Shown: positions 44,847 through 53,198 of the stretch, piece after piece
Layout: the number at the start of each line of letters is the position of its first letter
Numbering within the stretch: the stretch's first letter is position 1
Source of the DNA: an uncultured Eubacteriales bacterium
GTDB taxonomy: Bacteria; Bacillota; Clostridia; Oscillospirales; Oscillospiraceae
DNA: 64,000 nt
Direction: 5' to 3'
NCBI GenBank assembly: GCA_958402445.1
Contig: CATXTO010000002.1
Span: forward strand, 1-64,000
Translations under genes and position numbers: made by a program
Notes under the pieces: model-generated
What the model was told of the DNA's origin: nothing
The model's input: only the letters and a program-made list of their open reading frames with translations
The model's database searches: none

Positions 44847-46736
44847 TTAAAATATAGATTTCTCTCTCATTTTCATATTAGATAGACATGTTTTTAAATG
44901 CTCACCGAGCGCCCTGTCCTCACAAAAAATATAGCAGCCTTTTAAACCTCTAGTCATAAGCGTTCTATACGTGTTCCGAATGATACGATCCGCCTTTATA
45001 TTTCCTGCTTTTTTAATACCGGAAAGGCTATAATCACTATTAGCCCTTTTTAACGGGTCGGTAATAATGGATCCATTTTCAAATCGCATATCCAAGCCAA
45101 TGATGACTCCAACATAATCAAATTCCAAGCCTTGCGACGTATGTATACAACCAACCTGATCAAAGGAATCCTCATCGATTGCCCAAGTATCTGTATTGCT
45201 GAAGTTCCATCTTGCACGGAACCCATTGTCCATATCAATATCATACACTATCAAATCATTCGAATTCCTACTATTCCACTCGTAACAATAACCGGCAACC
45301 ATTCTTGCTTTATTGTTGATGAGATTTTTAATTCTCAAGGCTTCCCTCATAACAGAGGGGTCGTCAAATACTTGTAAATCATAAGTCAGATCATAACCGT
45401 CATCATTGGCAGTGTCACGAATTTCTAGCAGACGATCCAAAAATGCAATATAACCATCACTGCCATTGCATCGGAACTGGGAGTGCAATCTTGTCTCCTC
45501 GGGAGAATAGACTTCGCTTCCCAACTCATTTGCCCACTTTTTAATTTCATCTATTGTTCCTATGTCTTTTGATGTTACTATCTGATCTTCATCAATGAAA
45601 AAAACGCTGACTCTTGCAGAATTCACAATTTCTTTTACCTGATTTTCACCTAAATTGCTTTTAAATCCGGATTTCATGTTTAGTCTATGAGCTTCATCCA
45701 CTACCAAGCAGTCGAATTGATTTTTGTTGCAATTGTAGTATGTTCCCGAACTTTTAAAAAGTGTTTTGATATAGTTTAGTTTGTACTGCCCCTTTCTAAG
45801 TTTGGCAAAGTAAACATTACGTGGCGCGGCATTCTTTGTCACATAATGAACAGTAGTATTCGGTAAGTTATTGAGTTTCACAAGCAGCTGTATGGCAACA
45901 ACGCTTTTTCCAGTGCCAGGACCCCCTTCAATTATAACGGTATATTTTTTTTGTTGTATTTTAGATAATTCCACTAATTTTAACACGGTTTCAAAAACGA
46001 CCTTTTGCTCATCAACCATTATGAATTCATCGTTACCATCTAATAGGCTTGATAAGGTATCCTGTAAGGACTTAGATGGTTTTATTTCACTGTTATCAAT
46101 TATTTCTATTAAATTCCTGTTTGCTGGTTTTGAAATATAATTTACGATATGACGGCGCATTTCATCCGTATCTTCCTTGATAAAAATGGGGATCTCTTCA
46201 ATAAGCGACTCGTTATGCGGCCCTTTTAACTGATCCAGTTTGGATTTTTTATAGTTATGAAGATATACGCAGGAATGAAGTTGTATATTGTCATTTTGAA
46301 CAGCAGCAGTAAACTCTTCAATCATTTTCATATAGGTATAGACCTGATAAGAGGGATGAACAACCGATCGAACCATTCCTCCTGTAAACGCGGTTACAAT
46401 TCCATTACGGCTTGTGCGGCCGGCCTCCGACCACTGTTTCAATTCTATAAGCATAATTTGTTCCCGATTAAATTCATCTATACCTACCAGCATAAAGTCC
46501 ACTCTCTTAGCAGTCAGTGGAATTTGATATTCAATCGCCACTTGAATGCAATCGTCAATCTGTTCACAATCCAACACTTCAGCCAACGCGGGCAACGAGT
46601 TTTCCCAGGAAACATATTCGCTGTTGTTTTGCGTTGAGACATTGTTTTTGGAAAAAGCTTTTTGTAAAATATTGCTGATACAGCCGTTCTTTACATCGGA
46701 TATAAATTGCCTTTTTGTTGCCGTGTATGAAATCAT
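44847..46736 (-). CDS. Nuclease-helicase: PD-(D/E)xK-like domain fused to DUF2075 P-loop ATPase
   Basis: A 629-residue AT-rich gene. Residues ~45-115 carry RVDFMLVG (Asp80) and IELKQW (Glu98, Lys100), a PD-(D/E)xK nuclease pattern. Residues ~245-625 are DUF2075/SF1-like: Walker A GGPGTGKS (271-278), Walker B CLVVDEAHRL (~345), HTSQGLEFDYVGVIIG and RNTYRTLMTRGLKG. The fusion is seen in mobile-element-borne genes and resembles single-protein anti-phage nuclease-helicases such as Nhi; orthology is not claimed. The ribosome site is weak. It stands alone between the BlaI cluster and tRNA-Ser, with base composition unlike the core genome. Confidence 0.85.
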   Translation of the reverse strand: MISYTATKRQFISDVKNGCISNILQKAFSKNNVSTQNNSEYVSWENSLPALAEVLDCEQIDDCIQVAIEYQIPLTAKRVDFMLVGIDEFNREQIMLIELKQWSEAGRTSRNGIVTAFTGGMVRSVVHPSYQVYTYMKMIEEFTAAVQNDNIQLHSCVYLHNYKKSKLDQLKGPHNESLIEEIPIFIKEDTDEMRRHIVNYISKPANRNLIEIIDNSEIKPSKSLQDTLSSLLDGNDEFIMVDEQKVVFETVLKLVELSKIQQKKYTVIIEGGPGTGKSVVAIQLLVKLNNLPNTTVHYVTKNAAPRNVYFAKLRKGQYKLNYIKTLFKSSGTYYNCNKNQFDCLVVDEAHRLNMKSGFKSNLGENQVKEIVNSARVSVFFIDEDQIVTSKDIGTIDEIKKWANELGSEVYSPEETRLHSQFRCNGSDGYIAFLDRLLEIRDTANDDGYDLTYDLQVFDDPSVMREALRIKNLINNKARMVAGYCYEWNSRNSNDLIVYDIDMDNGFRARWNFSNTDTWAIDEDSFDQVGCIHTSQGLEFDYVGVIIGLDMRFENGSIITDPLKRANSDYSLSGIKKAGNIKADRIIRNTYRTLMTRGLKGCYIFCEDRALGEHLKTCLSNMKMREKSIF

Positions 46737-46810
46737 AGACTACACTTCTCTTCTTCTATTATGATAAATTATATATTATCGGATCTAATTCAAAAAAATC
46801 CATATAATGT

Positions 46811-46843
46811 AATAAGCAGAGCCGTTAAACGACTCTGCTTATT
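46811..46843 (-). terminator. Terminator after tRNA-Ser
   Basis: An 11-bp stem AATAAGCAGAG with complement closes a GTTTAA-type loop region; A/T-rich sequence follows on the minus strand. Confidence 0.65.
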
Positions 46844-46899
46844 ACGCAGCCGAATATCCCTTTTTCTGCAAAAAGCAAGACGTTTCGACTATTTTCTTC

Positions 46900-46991
46900 T
46901 GGCGGAGAAGGAGGGATTCGAACCCTCGATACCCTTTTGAGGTATACACGATTTCCAATCGTGCGCGCTCGACCAGCTACGCGACTTCTCC
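46900..46991 (-). tRNA. tRNA-Ser (GGA)
   Basis: A 92-nt class II tRNA: acceptor GGAGAAG, anticodon loop TTGGAAA with GGA, a long variable arm and T-loop TTCGAAT, with encoded CCA. The nuclease-helicase gene lies directly beyond its 3' end. Confidence 0.96.
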
Positions 46992-47078
46992 GTGCTGCTC
47001 CTCGCTTATCCCGGCTGCCAATCCGCATAATTTGCCATTTGACAACCGGAAATCAGCCTGTTTATATTACACGATATC

Positions 47079-48011
47079 CTAGATATTGTCAAGCCTAAAA
47101 TTTGCATCTGAATCACTCGGCGCTGTGAAAAACCGGTCTGCGCAGAACTCCCGAATTTGCTCCAGATCACCGCGCCGTTCCTTCAGGCAGTACAAAACAT
47201 AGGCATGCCATAGCTCTGGCGCCACAATCAACTCGCTTTCACAACCAGCGTCCAGGAGCTTCCGATGCAGCAAGCGTGTATCATCTAGCATCACCTCGTC
47301 GCCCCCTACAAACAACAGACTGGGCGGTAGACAATGCAAGTCCCCAAAGAGCGGCGACACCAGCGGCACCCTCCGGTCCTCGTCCGGCACGTAGCACTTC
47401 GCGTAAAAATTCAACCGCTCCGGCATCATTGAGGGGTCACGCTCCAGGTTTACTCGATAGGATTCCCCGGAAGCCGTCAGGTCCGTCCAGGGGGATATGC
47501 CAACCAAGCCGGCAGGAAGCGGCAAGCCCAATTCCTTGGCGCGTAAGCAAACCGCATAAATCAGCCCTCCGCCCGCAGATTCGCCGCAGAGGACCAAATC
47601 GGTGGGGCTCCGTTCCTCCAGCAAGAAGGAATAGGCCTCCATGGCGTCCTCTAAGGCCGCAGGATAGGGGTGCTCCGGCGCCAAACGGTACCCAGGGCAA
47701 AGAACTTCTGCGCCCGTCACAGCCGCCAGAACCGCGCCAAACCCCTTTGCATACTCTAAGTCCCCACAAACATAGCCGCCCCCATGGAGATACAAAATCC
47801 GGCCCCTGGATATCCGGTCCCGCGGCACCATCCGGCATGCGGCGCAATTGGAAAATGAGAGGGGCTCCATACGAACCTCTTTGCGGTAACTGGAGCATAA
47901 AAGGGTACCTAAAAGGTCCTGTCCTTTTCGCGCCGTCTCTATGGAGCAGCCGTTGAGAACCGGCTTTAGTAGCTGAAGCTGCTTGCGAAGCATTTTTTGC
48001 GAAAGTTCCAT
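47079..48011 (-). CDS. Alpha/beta hydrolase, hormone-sensitive-lipase family
   Basis: A 310-residue esterase. The oxyanion motif is YLHGGGYVCGD, the nucleophile LCGESAGGGL and the acid is in FVGGDEVMLDD, with His in LWHAYVLY. These place it in the HSL (family IV) group. It probably cleaves short acyl esters in the cytosol. ATG 48011 with AGGA ~9 bases upstream is preferred over the longer frame to 48080. Confidence 0.88.
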   Translation of the reverse strand: MELSQKMLRKQLQLLKPVLNGCSIETARKGQDLLGTLLCSSYRKEVRMEPLSFSNCAACRMVPRDRISRGRILYLHGGGYVCGDLEYAKGFGAVLAAVTGAEVLCPGYRLAPEHPYPAALEDAMEAYSFLLEERSPTDLVLCGESAGGGLIYAVCLRAKELGLPLPAGLVGISPWTDLTASGESYRVNLERDPSMMPERLNFYAKCYVPDEDRRVPLVSPLFGDLHCLPPSLLFVGGDEVMLDDTRLLHRKLLDAGCESELIVAPELWHAYVLYCLKERRGDLEQIREFCADRFFTAPSDSDANFRLDNI

Positions 48012-48353
48012 ATGCAAATCCTCTCTCCGCCCATCCGGTGGACTTCGGTTCCAGTATATCACATTTTTTAACTTTTGCATACTTAGAATTAAAAAATCAT
48101 ATTTCTTTTAGCAGCTTATATCTTTCTATTCCCCAGGAAATGCGCATAAACATGCGGTTTTTGAGCGTTGAACGGTAAAAGGGGCGCTGAAATGTCGTCT
48201 AGTTGGTACCCGAACAGTATCATAGCCTGGGAAAAGCTATGAAATGCTTTGCGCGCATTTGACAAAGTTGTATTCATCCTGTAGAATATAAAAATCTTCA
48301 TGGGTTATTCGCACAAGACAGACAATCACAAAAAATTTGCACAAGGAGTTAGA

Positions 48354-48832
48354 ATGAGCAGATACGAAGAGGGTATTAAATTAATTGAGGAAAGCTGCGG
48401 CAACGGAAAAGATAACGTCATCGCTCTTTCAACCATAGCAACGGATAAACTCGCCAATGGGAAACCCCAGCCCTATGTCCGAGATGTGGACGCTTATTAT
48501 GAAAGCGGCGTGTTTTATATTACTACCTGGGCAAAATCAAATAAAATACAGCAGATAGCGCAAAACAAAGAGGTTGCATTTGCAGTTTGTTTCGAGGGAA
48601 TTTCCGGAATTGGATTGGTGAAAACCTGGGATGGGTTTTAGACCCGAAAAATGCGGAAATAAGAGCAAAATTGCGCAAAGTATTCGCTGATTGGTATGAC
48701 CAGGCAAACAACGAACAGGATGAGAACTGTGTTATTTTGGCAATCCGCATTACGCAATGCATGATATTCAGAGACCATGGCGCGGTGCGTTACAATATAG
48801 ACTTTATAAATCGGGTTGAGATGGAAGAATAA
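48354..48832 (+). pseudogene. Pyridoxamine-5'-phosphate-oxidase-like family gene with a frameshift
   Basis: The first part (MSRYEEGIKLIEESCGNGKD through VFYITTWAKSNKIQQIAQN to CFEGISG) reads in one frame up to ~48600. The continuation (ENLGWVLDPKNAEIRAKLRKVF to the end at 48832) is in the +1-shifted frame. Together they give a ~158-residue split-barrel flavin-binding protein of the PPOX type. One missing base near 48600-48625 explains it. AAGGAG precedes ATG. It is either a recent pseudogene or a sequencing error. Confidence 0.8.
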
Positions 48833-48974
48833 ATGATACCATGTAGGAAACGGTAACGCATGATCAAGCCCGATGTACACGTTATCGGCAGCACACCCAG
48901 CGCAAATTTGATTATAGAAGATCGGCAAGCAGTGTTATGCTGTTTTAATCGCTTTTCGAGACAATCAAAACAGT

Positions 48975-49070
48975 CATGCGGGCCGTCCCGGCCCGCGGCC
49001 TTATCATCCAAGTGCCCGCCCGCAGAGCGGGTGCTTACTCGTAAAAAACAGCTGCTTTTGCGGCTATTTT
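48975..49070 (+). repeat. Dispersed ~95-bp intergenic repeat, copy 1
   Basis: It starts CATGCGGGCCGTCCCGGCC and ends GCTTTTGCGGCTATTTT. By hand alignment it matches 58804-58896 at roughly four bases in five, with a 4-base insertion here. It sits downstream of a plus-strand gene, as does copy 2. Confidence 0.8.
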
Positions 49071-49202
49071 AAATAACTCACTGCCGCGCAAACCGAAAGA
49101 CTCGCTTGCTGAGAACCAGTTTTCCTAAACGGATTGCTTTCTAAGCCGCCCCACAAGTGGGGCGGCTTACTTATCGGAACCCTACCCCCTATTTTTATTA
49201 AT

Positions 49203-49232
49203 AAAAAAGGTGTTGCAGCTATGCAACACCTT
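49203..49232 (-). terminator. Terminator for the 49355-49888 gene
   Basis: An 11-bp stem AAGGTGTTGCA with complement around a 4-nt loop, followed by TTTTTTAT on the minus strand. Confidence 0.9.
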
Positions 49233-49354
49233 AGAAATATGGAAAGAAGGTTCGGGCATTCGGCTCACGTGCTTATCTTATTCAAATCTATGTTTTTTCT
49301 CAATTAAACCATCTACTGGGCCTGTGGCGATACGGATTAGGAGCCACGGTATTC

Positions 49355-49888
49355 TCAGGTGCTTTGCCGCTGCTTCGTAATGCCGCTGCACATGTAGTTC
49401 GACATATCGATGGCCAGTCTCCGACAAATCGGGGCTGTATTGACAAAGGTTCCATAGTTTTTCGCCTGCATACTGGAGGCTATTGTATCTAACAGGTCGG
49501 CTTCATGGTTGATCATGGCCGTCCATTCCATAGTCCGCCAGTAGGGGTTCATTTTACCCAAGATCTGTGCAATTTTACAGCCGTTTTCCTTCCACTGCTG
49601 TTGAAATACGCTAGCCTGGTTGCTCCCCTGCATCAAATGATCGATATAAGAAATGAACAGGCGGTTGTTGTTTGCCATAGCCGCAATCAATTCATCTCCT
49701 TCACCGGATGGGTAGACGCTTGAAATAATGGTATCATACATTTTATTCATTCCAAGCAGCTTGGTTTTCGCGTCGTTTCTGAGCGGCGTGTTAAACGCCG
49801 TATTATTCAAATAAATGAGGCTCCAAAACAAATTCTCTGTGGCATAGTTTCCCATCGCTTGGTATAACGCCAGTTCTTCTTGATCCAT
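49355..49888 (-). CDS. Uncharacterised all-helical protein
   Basis: A 177-residue, cytosolic, apparently all-alpha protein. The pattern LRNDAKTKLLGMN...MNPYWRTMEWTAMINHEADLLDTI resembles a Firmicutes family of helical-bundle proteins that public annotation sometimes mislabels acetylglutamate kinase; it has no kinase motif. Scattered His, Glu and Asp residues are compatible with a ferritin-like fold, but I cannot confirm metal ligands. GGGAGGT lies before ATG 49888, and a strong terminator follows. Confidence 0.6.
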   Translation of the reverse strand: MDQEELALYQAMGNYATENLFWSLIYLNNTAFNTPLRNDAKTKLLGMNKMYDTIISSVYPSGEGDELIAAMANNNRLFISYIDHLMQGSNQASVFQQQWKENGCKIAQILGKMNPYWRTMEWTAMINHEADLLDTIASSMQAKNYGTFVNTAPICRRLAIDMSNYMCSGITKQRQST

Positions 49889-50192
49889 GGCGGCACCTCC
49901 CTTTGTTCCATATTATGGTGCCCAATGGAAAATGTTCCTTTTTCGAGACAAATAAAGCTGAAACAGCCTGCATGTTATCTCACCCTGTCAGCCGTCTTTT
50001 CATTGCCCTTCTTTGAGCTACGCCCCAAAATAAAAACTCCAACCCCTGTCTCAACAACAAGCGGTTGGAGTTTACCCGACCAGGCGCGGCGGCTTCATGT
50101 CATCACGCTGGCCGCAGCTTTACCCCACAAATTTGTGCGCTCAACTAAGCACTGCTATCCCGTTTCATTGCGCGCGCACCTTTCCCCCAGCA
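49889..50192. other. Intergenic region, minus-strand
   Basis: The only clear element is the terminator at 50032-50073. No gene is seen. Confidence 0.5.
50032..50073 (-). terminator. Terminator for the 50193-50432 gene
   Basis: An 11-bp stem AAACTCCAACC with complement around an 18-nt loop, followed by TTTTTATTTT on the minus strand. Confidence 0.85.
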
Positions 50193-50432
50193 TCATTCGC
50201 TCTCCGCCATTTGGTGAAGTTTTTCCAGGACTTCTTCTTTGGTCCTGCCAAGTCCACTTCCCAACTTTGCCAGGTTTTTGGCCCACGCTCCATTTCTCAA
50301 AGCGACGGCAGTCTGGGACCAGAAAGTATCCTCATAGGTTTCGTATAATATGATGCTCGCGGCGCAATCTGCGGCCAAATTTCTAGGTACTCCGTGCGCC
50401 ATCATGCGTTTGATAAACCTTTTTCTCGTCAT
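50193..50432 (-). CDS. Small basic protein of unknown function
   Basis: A 79-residue protein starting MTRKRFIKRMMAHGVPRNLA, then two predicted helices and an acidic C-terminus (KEEVLEKLHQMAESE). The opening resembles short phage-derived proteins of Clostridia. Start ATG 50432 is preferred over 50450; AGAGGTAAAAGC upstream is a fair site. A strong terminator follows. Function is unknown. Confidence 0.6.
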   Translation of the reverse strand: MTRKRFIKRMMAHGVPRNLAADCAASIILYETYEDTFWSQTAVALRNGAWAKNLAKLGSGLGRTKEEVLEKLHQMAESE

Positions 50433-50632
50433 GCTTTTACCTCTTGGCATTGCTGCATATGGTCTGTACTGGGGCTGCGGATCTCGTCTATGTCGATCTC
50501 CTTAGCCCTGACTCAGTTTGCCCAATTGGAGCGCCTATATGTATTGCTCTCCTACATGGTCTGACGGCTGCAGCTAGCGCCATCGCACCACCTTGGCCCT
50601 GCCGCCATATGCTGATGCGGAGGGATTTCTAT

Positions 50633-51166
50633 ATGCATTTAGTTTCTGCTATTTTATTGGGGATATCCACCAACCTGGATAACCTTTTTCTCGGGTTATC
50701 TCTGGGCCTGCAAAAGAAAAAGCTGTCTCTGGGCTCAAATTGTATCATCAGCTTGTTTTCTGCTATTGTTACCGGCCTGTTCTGTGCAGGATCCTCCCTG
50801 CTCTCCGGCTTAGGGCGTCTGCCCAATTTGGTAGGCGGCGCATTGATTATCATCATGGGATTATGGAGTCTGCTGCCTGGGAAACAGGATTACGGGGAGA
50901 ATTGTACTCGTTTTACCATGCGGGAGACTGCCATACTGGGCACCAGTCTGGCAGTCAACTGCATCCCCGTAGCCTTTGCCGCCGGTCTAACCGGGGTTTC
51001 CCCTTGGGCCGCTGCGTTTTCTGTAGGTGGAATCAGTCTAATAGCCATGGCTGCCGGGAATGCCGCCGGGCTTGCCGCCACAGGCCTCCATGTGCATCCG
51101 CGTCTGTTTGTCATATTGGGCAGCGCAATCATGATACTTCTCGGTATCATGGAGCTTTTTATTTAA
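50633..51166 (+). CDS. ytaF: YtaF/MntP-like membrane protein
   Basis: A 177-residue protein with six membrane segments. LVSAILLGISTNLDNLFLGLSLGLQKKKL and ETAILGTSLAVNCIPVAFAAGLTG carry the paired Asp/Asn motifs of the MntP/YtaF fold. YtaF is annotated as a sporulation membrane protein and MntP relatives export manganese. GGAGG lies nine bases before ATG 50633; the longer upstream frame has no support. Three very short ORFs follow on the same strand, suggesting an operon. Confidence 0.88.
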   Translation: MHLVSAILLGISTNLDNLFLGLSLGLQKKKLSLGSNCIISLFSAIVTGLFCAGSSLLSGLGRLPNLVGGALIIIMGLWSLLPGKQDYGENCTRFTMRETAILGTSLAVNCIPVAFAAGLTGVSPWAAAFSVGGISLIAMAAGNAAGLAATGLHVHPRLFVILGSAIMILLGIMELFI

Positions 51167-51256
51167 ATTTACATATTGATACTTTTCGTCACAATTAAAC
51201 GGCGGTGGCTGGGTATCCTCATTTTTTCCGGGTAAACTATGCCCGAGGTGATCCAC

Positions 51257-51412
51257 ATGTCCCATATCAGCCCCAAACTGAAAACCCAGTTTGAATCCTT
51301 ATCCATTGATCTAAAAAATGAGATTCTCTCCCGTGACGTCACGATCAACAGCCTCCACGACTTAATTGGTGTCCTGCAACAGATTATCGACGAGGCAGAA
51401 GCCGCCCCATAG
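51257..51412 (+). CDS. 51-residue small protein, unknown
   Basis: MSHISPKLKTQFESLSIDLK begins an acidic, helical 51-residue protein ending IIDEAEAAP. GAGGTGAT stands six bases before ATG. It is 90 bp after ytaF and 41 bp before the next micro-ORF, each with its own GAGGTGA-type site. No family is recognised with certainty. Confidence 0.7.
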   Translation: MSHISPKLKTQFESLSIDLKNEILSRDVTINSLHDLIGVLQQIIDEAEAAP

Positions 51413-51453
51413 CCGGAATAAAAAACAGGCATACTATTCATGAGGTGATTTAC

Positions 51454-51624
51454 TTGAAGTATTCAGACCTAGATGCCCTGCTCCAAAATGAGCCAGAGGC
51501 AAAGCAGTATTTCGACAAGCTGCCTGACTATGTGCGCGACCAGATTTGCACCAGGCCGCAGAGTGTCAATTCCTTAGCCAGTCTACAGGACTACGCAGAA
51601 AACCTGACCCGCGGCGAAGGTTAG
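51454..51624 (+). CDS. 56-residue small protein, TTG start, unknown
   Basis: TTG start with GAGGTGAT four bases upstream. The sequence (LKYSDLDALLQNEPEAKQYF..LPDYVRDQI..RPQSVNSLASLQDYAENLTRG) resembles short conserved proteins of Clostridia of the form NDPEAxxYFxxLPxYVRxQI. This conservation supports a real gene. Function is unknown. Confidence 0.75.
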   Translation: MKYSDLDALLQNEPEAKQYFDKLPDYVRDQICTRPQSVNSLASLQDYAENLTRGEG

Positions 51625-51636
51625 GGGGTGAGTTTC

Positions 51637-51771
51637 ATGCCGAAGGACAGCCAGCCGGACAACAAAATTGCCCGCATGATAAAGTGCAACGGTCAGACCC
51701 CTATCACACGTGAAAACCAAAATCACAATCGCAATGCGAAAAAACACTCGATCCCAAACAACGATGTGTAA
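51637..51771 (+). CDS. 44-residue small basic protein, unknown
   Basis: MPKDSQPDNKIARMIKCNGQ starts a 44-residue, Asn/Lys-rich, apparently disordered protein, with GGGGGTG six bases before ATG and 12 bp after the previous stop. It is followed at once by an intrinsic terminator, so it closes the ytaF operon. Small-acid-soluble-like spore proteins have similar composition, but I see no diagnostic motif. Confidence 0.6.
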   Translation: MPKDSQPDNKIARMIKCNGQTPITRENQNHNRNAKKHSIPNNDV

Positions 51772-51960
51772 ACCTGCCGCCCCATAACCGGGGCGGTTTT
51801 TCTGTAATAATAGGCTTTTCTCCCCCGTCCATCCAGATAATACTCAGGACGCCGCTCGCCGTAAAACGAGAGATGCATATCGGCTGTAACACCTAGCAAA
51901 AGACAGCCTTTTTCCAATTTCAGTAGTCCATCGCATAAAGAGAAACGCTGAAGAAATAAA
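51723..51960 (-). other. Open frame with protein-like sequence, possible gene remnant
   Basis: The minus-strand frame from ~51960 reads through FSLCDGLLKLEKGCLLLG, ADMHLSFYGERRPEYYLDG and RKAYYYRKTAPVMG. This has a natural amino-acid mix, but no ATG with a ribosome site, and it crosses the plus-strand terminator and the last micro-ORF. It may be a 5'-truncated remnant. A hairpin CCGGTGAAAAG/CTTTTCACCGG lies at 51966-51994. Confidence 0.35.
51777..51801 (+). terminator. Terminator of the ytaF-micro-ORF operon
   Basis: A 7-bp GC stem CCGCCCC/GGGGCGG with a 6-nt loop, then TTTTTCTG. Confidence 0.88.
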
Positions 51961-52150
51961 AATAGACCGGTGAAAAGTTTTTTCTTTTCACCGGCCTTTG
52001 GCGGGGTGAGAAAAATTTAAACTGCATTTATTTTTCATAAAATTTGATTACGAATTGCCTTTTGTATTATTCATTATATATTTCATTTTAAAATTTTATA
52101 GCCCATGAAATAAGATTACTTATCATAGAGGTATTTTCAATATTTCTCGT

Positions 52151-52588
52151 CTAATTTCGCCCCGTGGAGCCAAAGCCCCCTTCGCCCCGTTCCGTTTCGC
52201 TCAGATCGTCAACCACCCGAAGCGACGGCGACAAAATCGGCACAATTACAAGCTGCGCCACTCGGTCCCCCGGTTCGACACGCTGCTGCTGCGCGCTGTG
52301 ATTGTGCAGCGCCACAAGCACCTCTCCCCGGTAATCACTGTCGATCACGCCGACCTTATTGGCGGGAGCCAGTCCGCGTTTACAGGCCAGTCCGCTTCGG
52401 GCTAAAACCAATCCCACATGGCCTGCTGGAATCGCCACGGCCAGACCTGTGGGCAAAAATTGGGTCTGTCCTGGTTTAATTGTGACAGGATCTTCCAAAC
52501 AAGCATACAGGTCCGCTCCGGCAGCGTCTTTTGTTCCATAGGTCGGTACCTGAGCCTTGGGGTGTAAAAGCTTGACCTGCAACTCCAT
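52151..52588 (-). CDS. dut: dUTP diphosphatase
   Basis: A 145-residue trimeric dUTPase that cleaves dUTP to dUMP and PPi. All five motifs are present: DAAGADLYA, ARSGLACKRGL, NKVGVIDSDYRGEV, PGDRVAQLVI and the C-terminal RGEGGFGSTG. It directly follows nrdG (gap three bases), linking it to deoxynucleotide supply. The AT-rich ~150 bp after its stop show no gene. Confidence 0.95.
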   Translation of the reverse strand: MELQVKLLHPKAQVPTYGTKDAAGADLYACLEDPVTIKPGQTQFLPTGLAVAIPAGHVGLVLARSGLACKRGLAPANKVGVIDSDYRGEVLVALHNHSAQQQRVEPGDRVAQLVIVPILSPSLRVVDDLSETERGEGGFGSTGRN

Positions 52589-52591
52589 AGT

Positions 52592-53134
52592 TTAACTCCT
52601 CCTATCGGATTGCCAATCCGCCCAGAGTACAATTTTACCTGTACGCAGCGTCTGAGGCATATCAATTAGGCGCTGGTTCCGGGATCCTCGGAAGCGAAGC
52701 GTTAAATCCTTTTCCTCCACGAGAAAGGGCCCGTCCACCAGCACGTCCAAATAGGACAGCAAAGCGCTGGTTACAGGCCAGGGCCCCAGCTTTTTCTCCA
52801 AAATATCTCCGTCCAGGGTATAACCAGTATACACCCAAATGGAGCACGCGGCATAACGCTGCCGCACCTGCCGCAGCAGCTCCAAAACTGCCGGCTGATT
52901 CTGCGGCTCAAAGGGTTCCCCGCCTAAAACCGTCAGACCTCGGATATGACTGGGCGCTAACTCGCGCAAAATAGAATCCATGGTTTCTTGTGTAAAGGGA
53001 GTTCCATAGCTGAAATCCCAGGCTTCTTTATTAAAGCAATCCTTACAATGCCGGGTACAGCCGGAGACAAACAGGCTCACCCTTACGCCGGGACCATTGG
53101 CAACGTCGTTGGTTTTAATGGCCGCGTAGTGCAT
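52592..53134 (-). CDS. nrdG: Anaerobic ribonucleotide reductase activase NrdG
   Basis: A 180-residue radical SAM activase that forms the glycyl radical on NrdD. The cluster motif is CTRHCKDCF (C-x3-C-x2-C), preceded by NGPGVRVSLFVSG, with TVLGGEPFEPQN and DVLVDGPF. ATG 53134 has AGGTG six bases upstream; a GTG nine bases earlier is an alternative. No nrdD is in the window, so the reductase gene lies elsewhere. Confidence 0.94.
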   Translation of the reverse strand: MHYAAIKTNDVANGPGVRVSLFVSGCTRHCKDCFNKEAWDFSYGTPFTQETMDSILRELAPSHIRGLTVLGGEPFEPQNQPAVLELLRQVRQRYAACSIWVYTGYTLDGDILEKKLGPWPVTSALLSYLDVLVDGPFLVEEKDLTLRFRGSRNQRLIDMPQTLRTGKIVLWADWQSDRRS

Positions 53135-53198
53135 CTGTATCACCTGCCTATGATAAAACTTGTGAATGTATCATACCATGGGAGCCGAAAAAAAACAA

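Larger units (their letters stand above)
48833..49354. other. Intergenic region with repeat copy and three hairpins
   Basis: It holds an imperfect dyad CTGTTTT..AAAACAG (48941-48973), the dispersed repeat (48975-49070), a 12-bp stem TAAGCCGCCCCA (49142-49169) and the terminator 49203-49232. A short frame from ATG 48860 is not convincing. Confidence 0.6.

Noticed and set aside
48860..49072. 70-codon plus-strand frame (MIKPDVHVIGSTPSANLIIE...)
   Set aside because: The second half is inside the dispersed repeat and there is no clear ribosome site.
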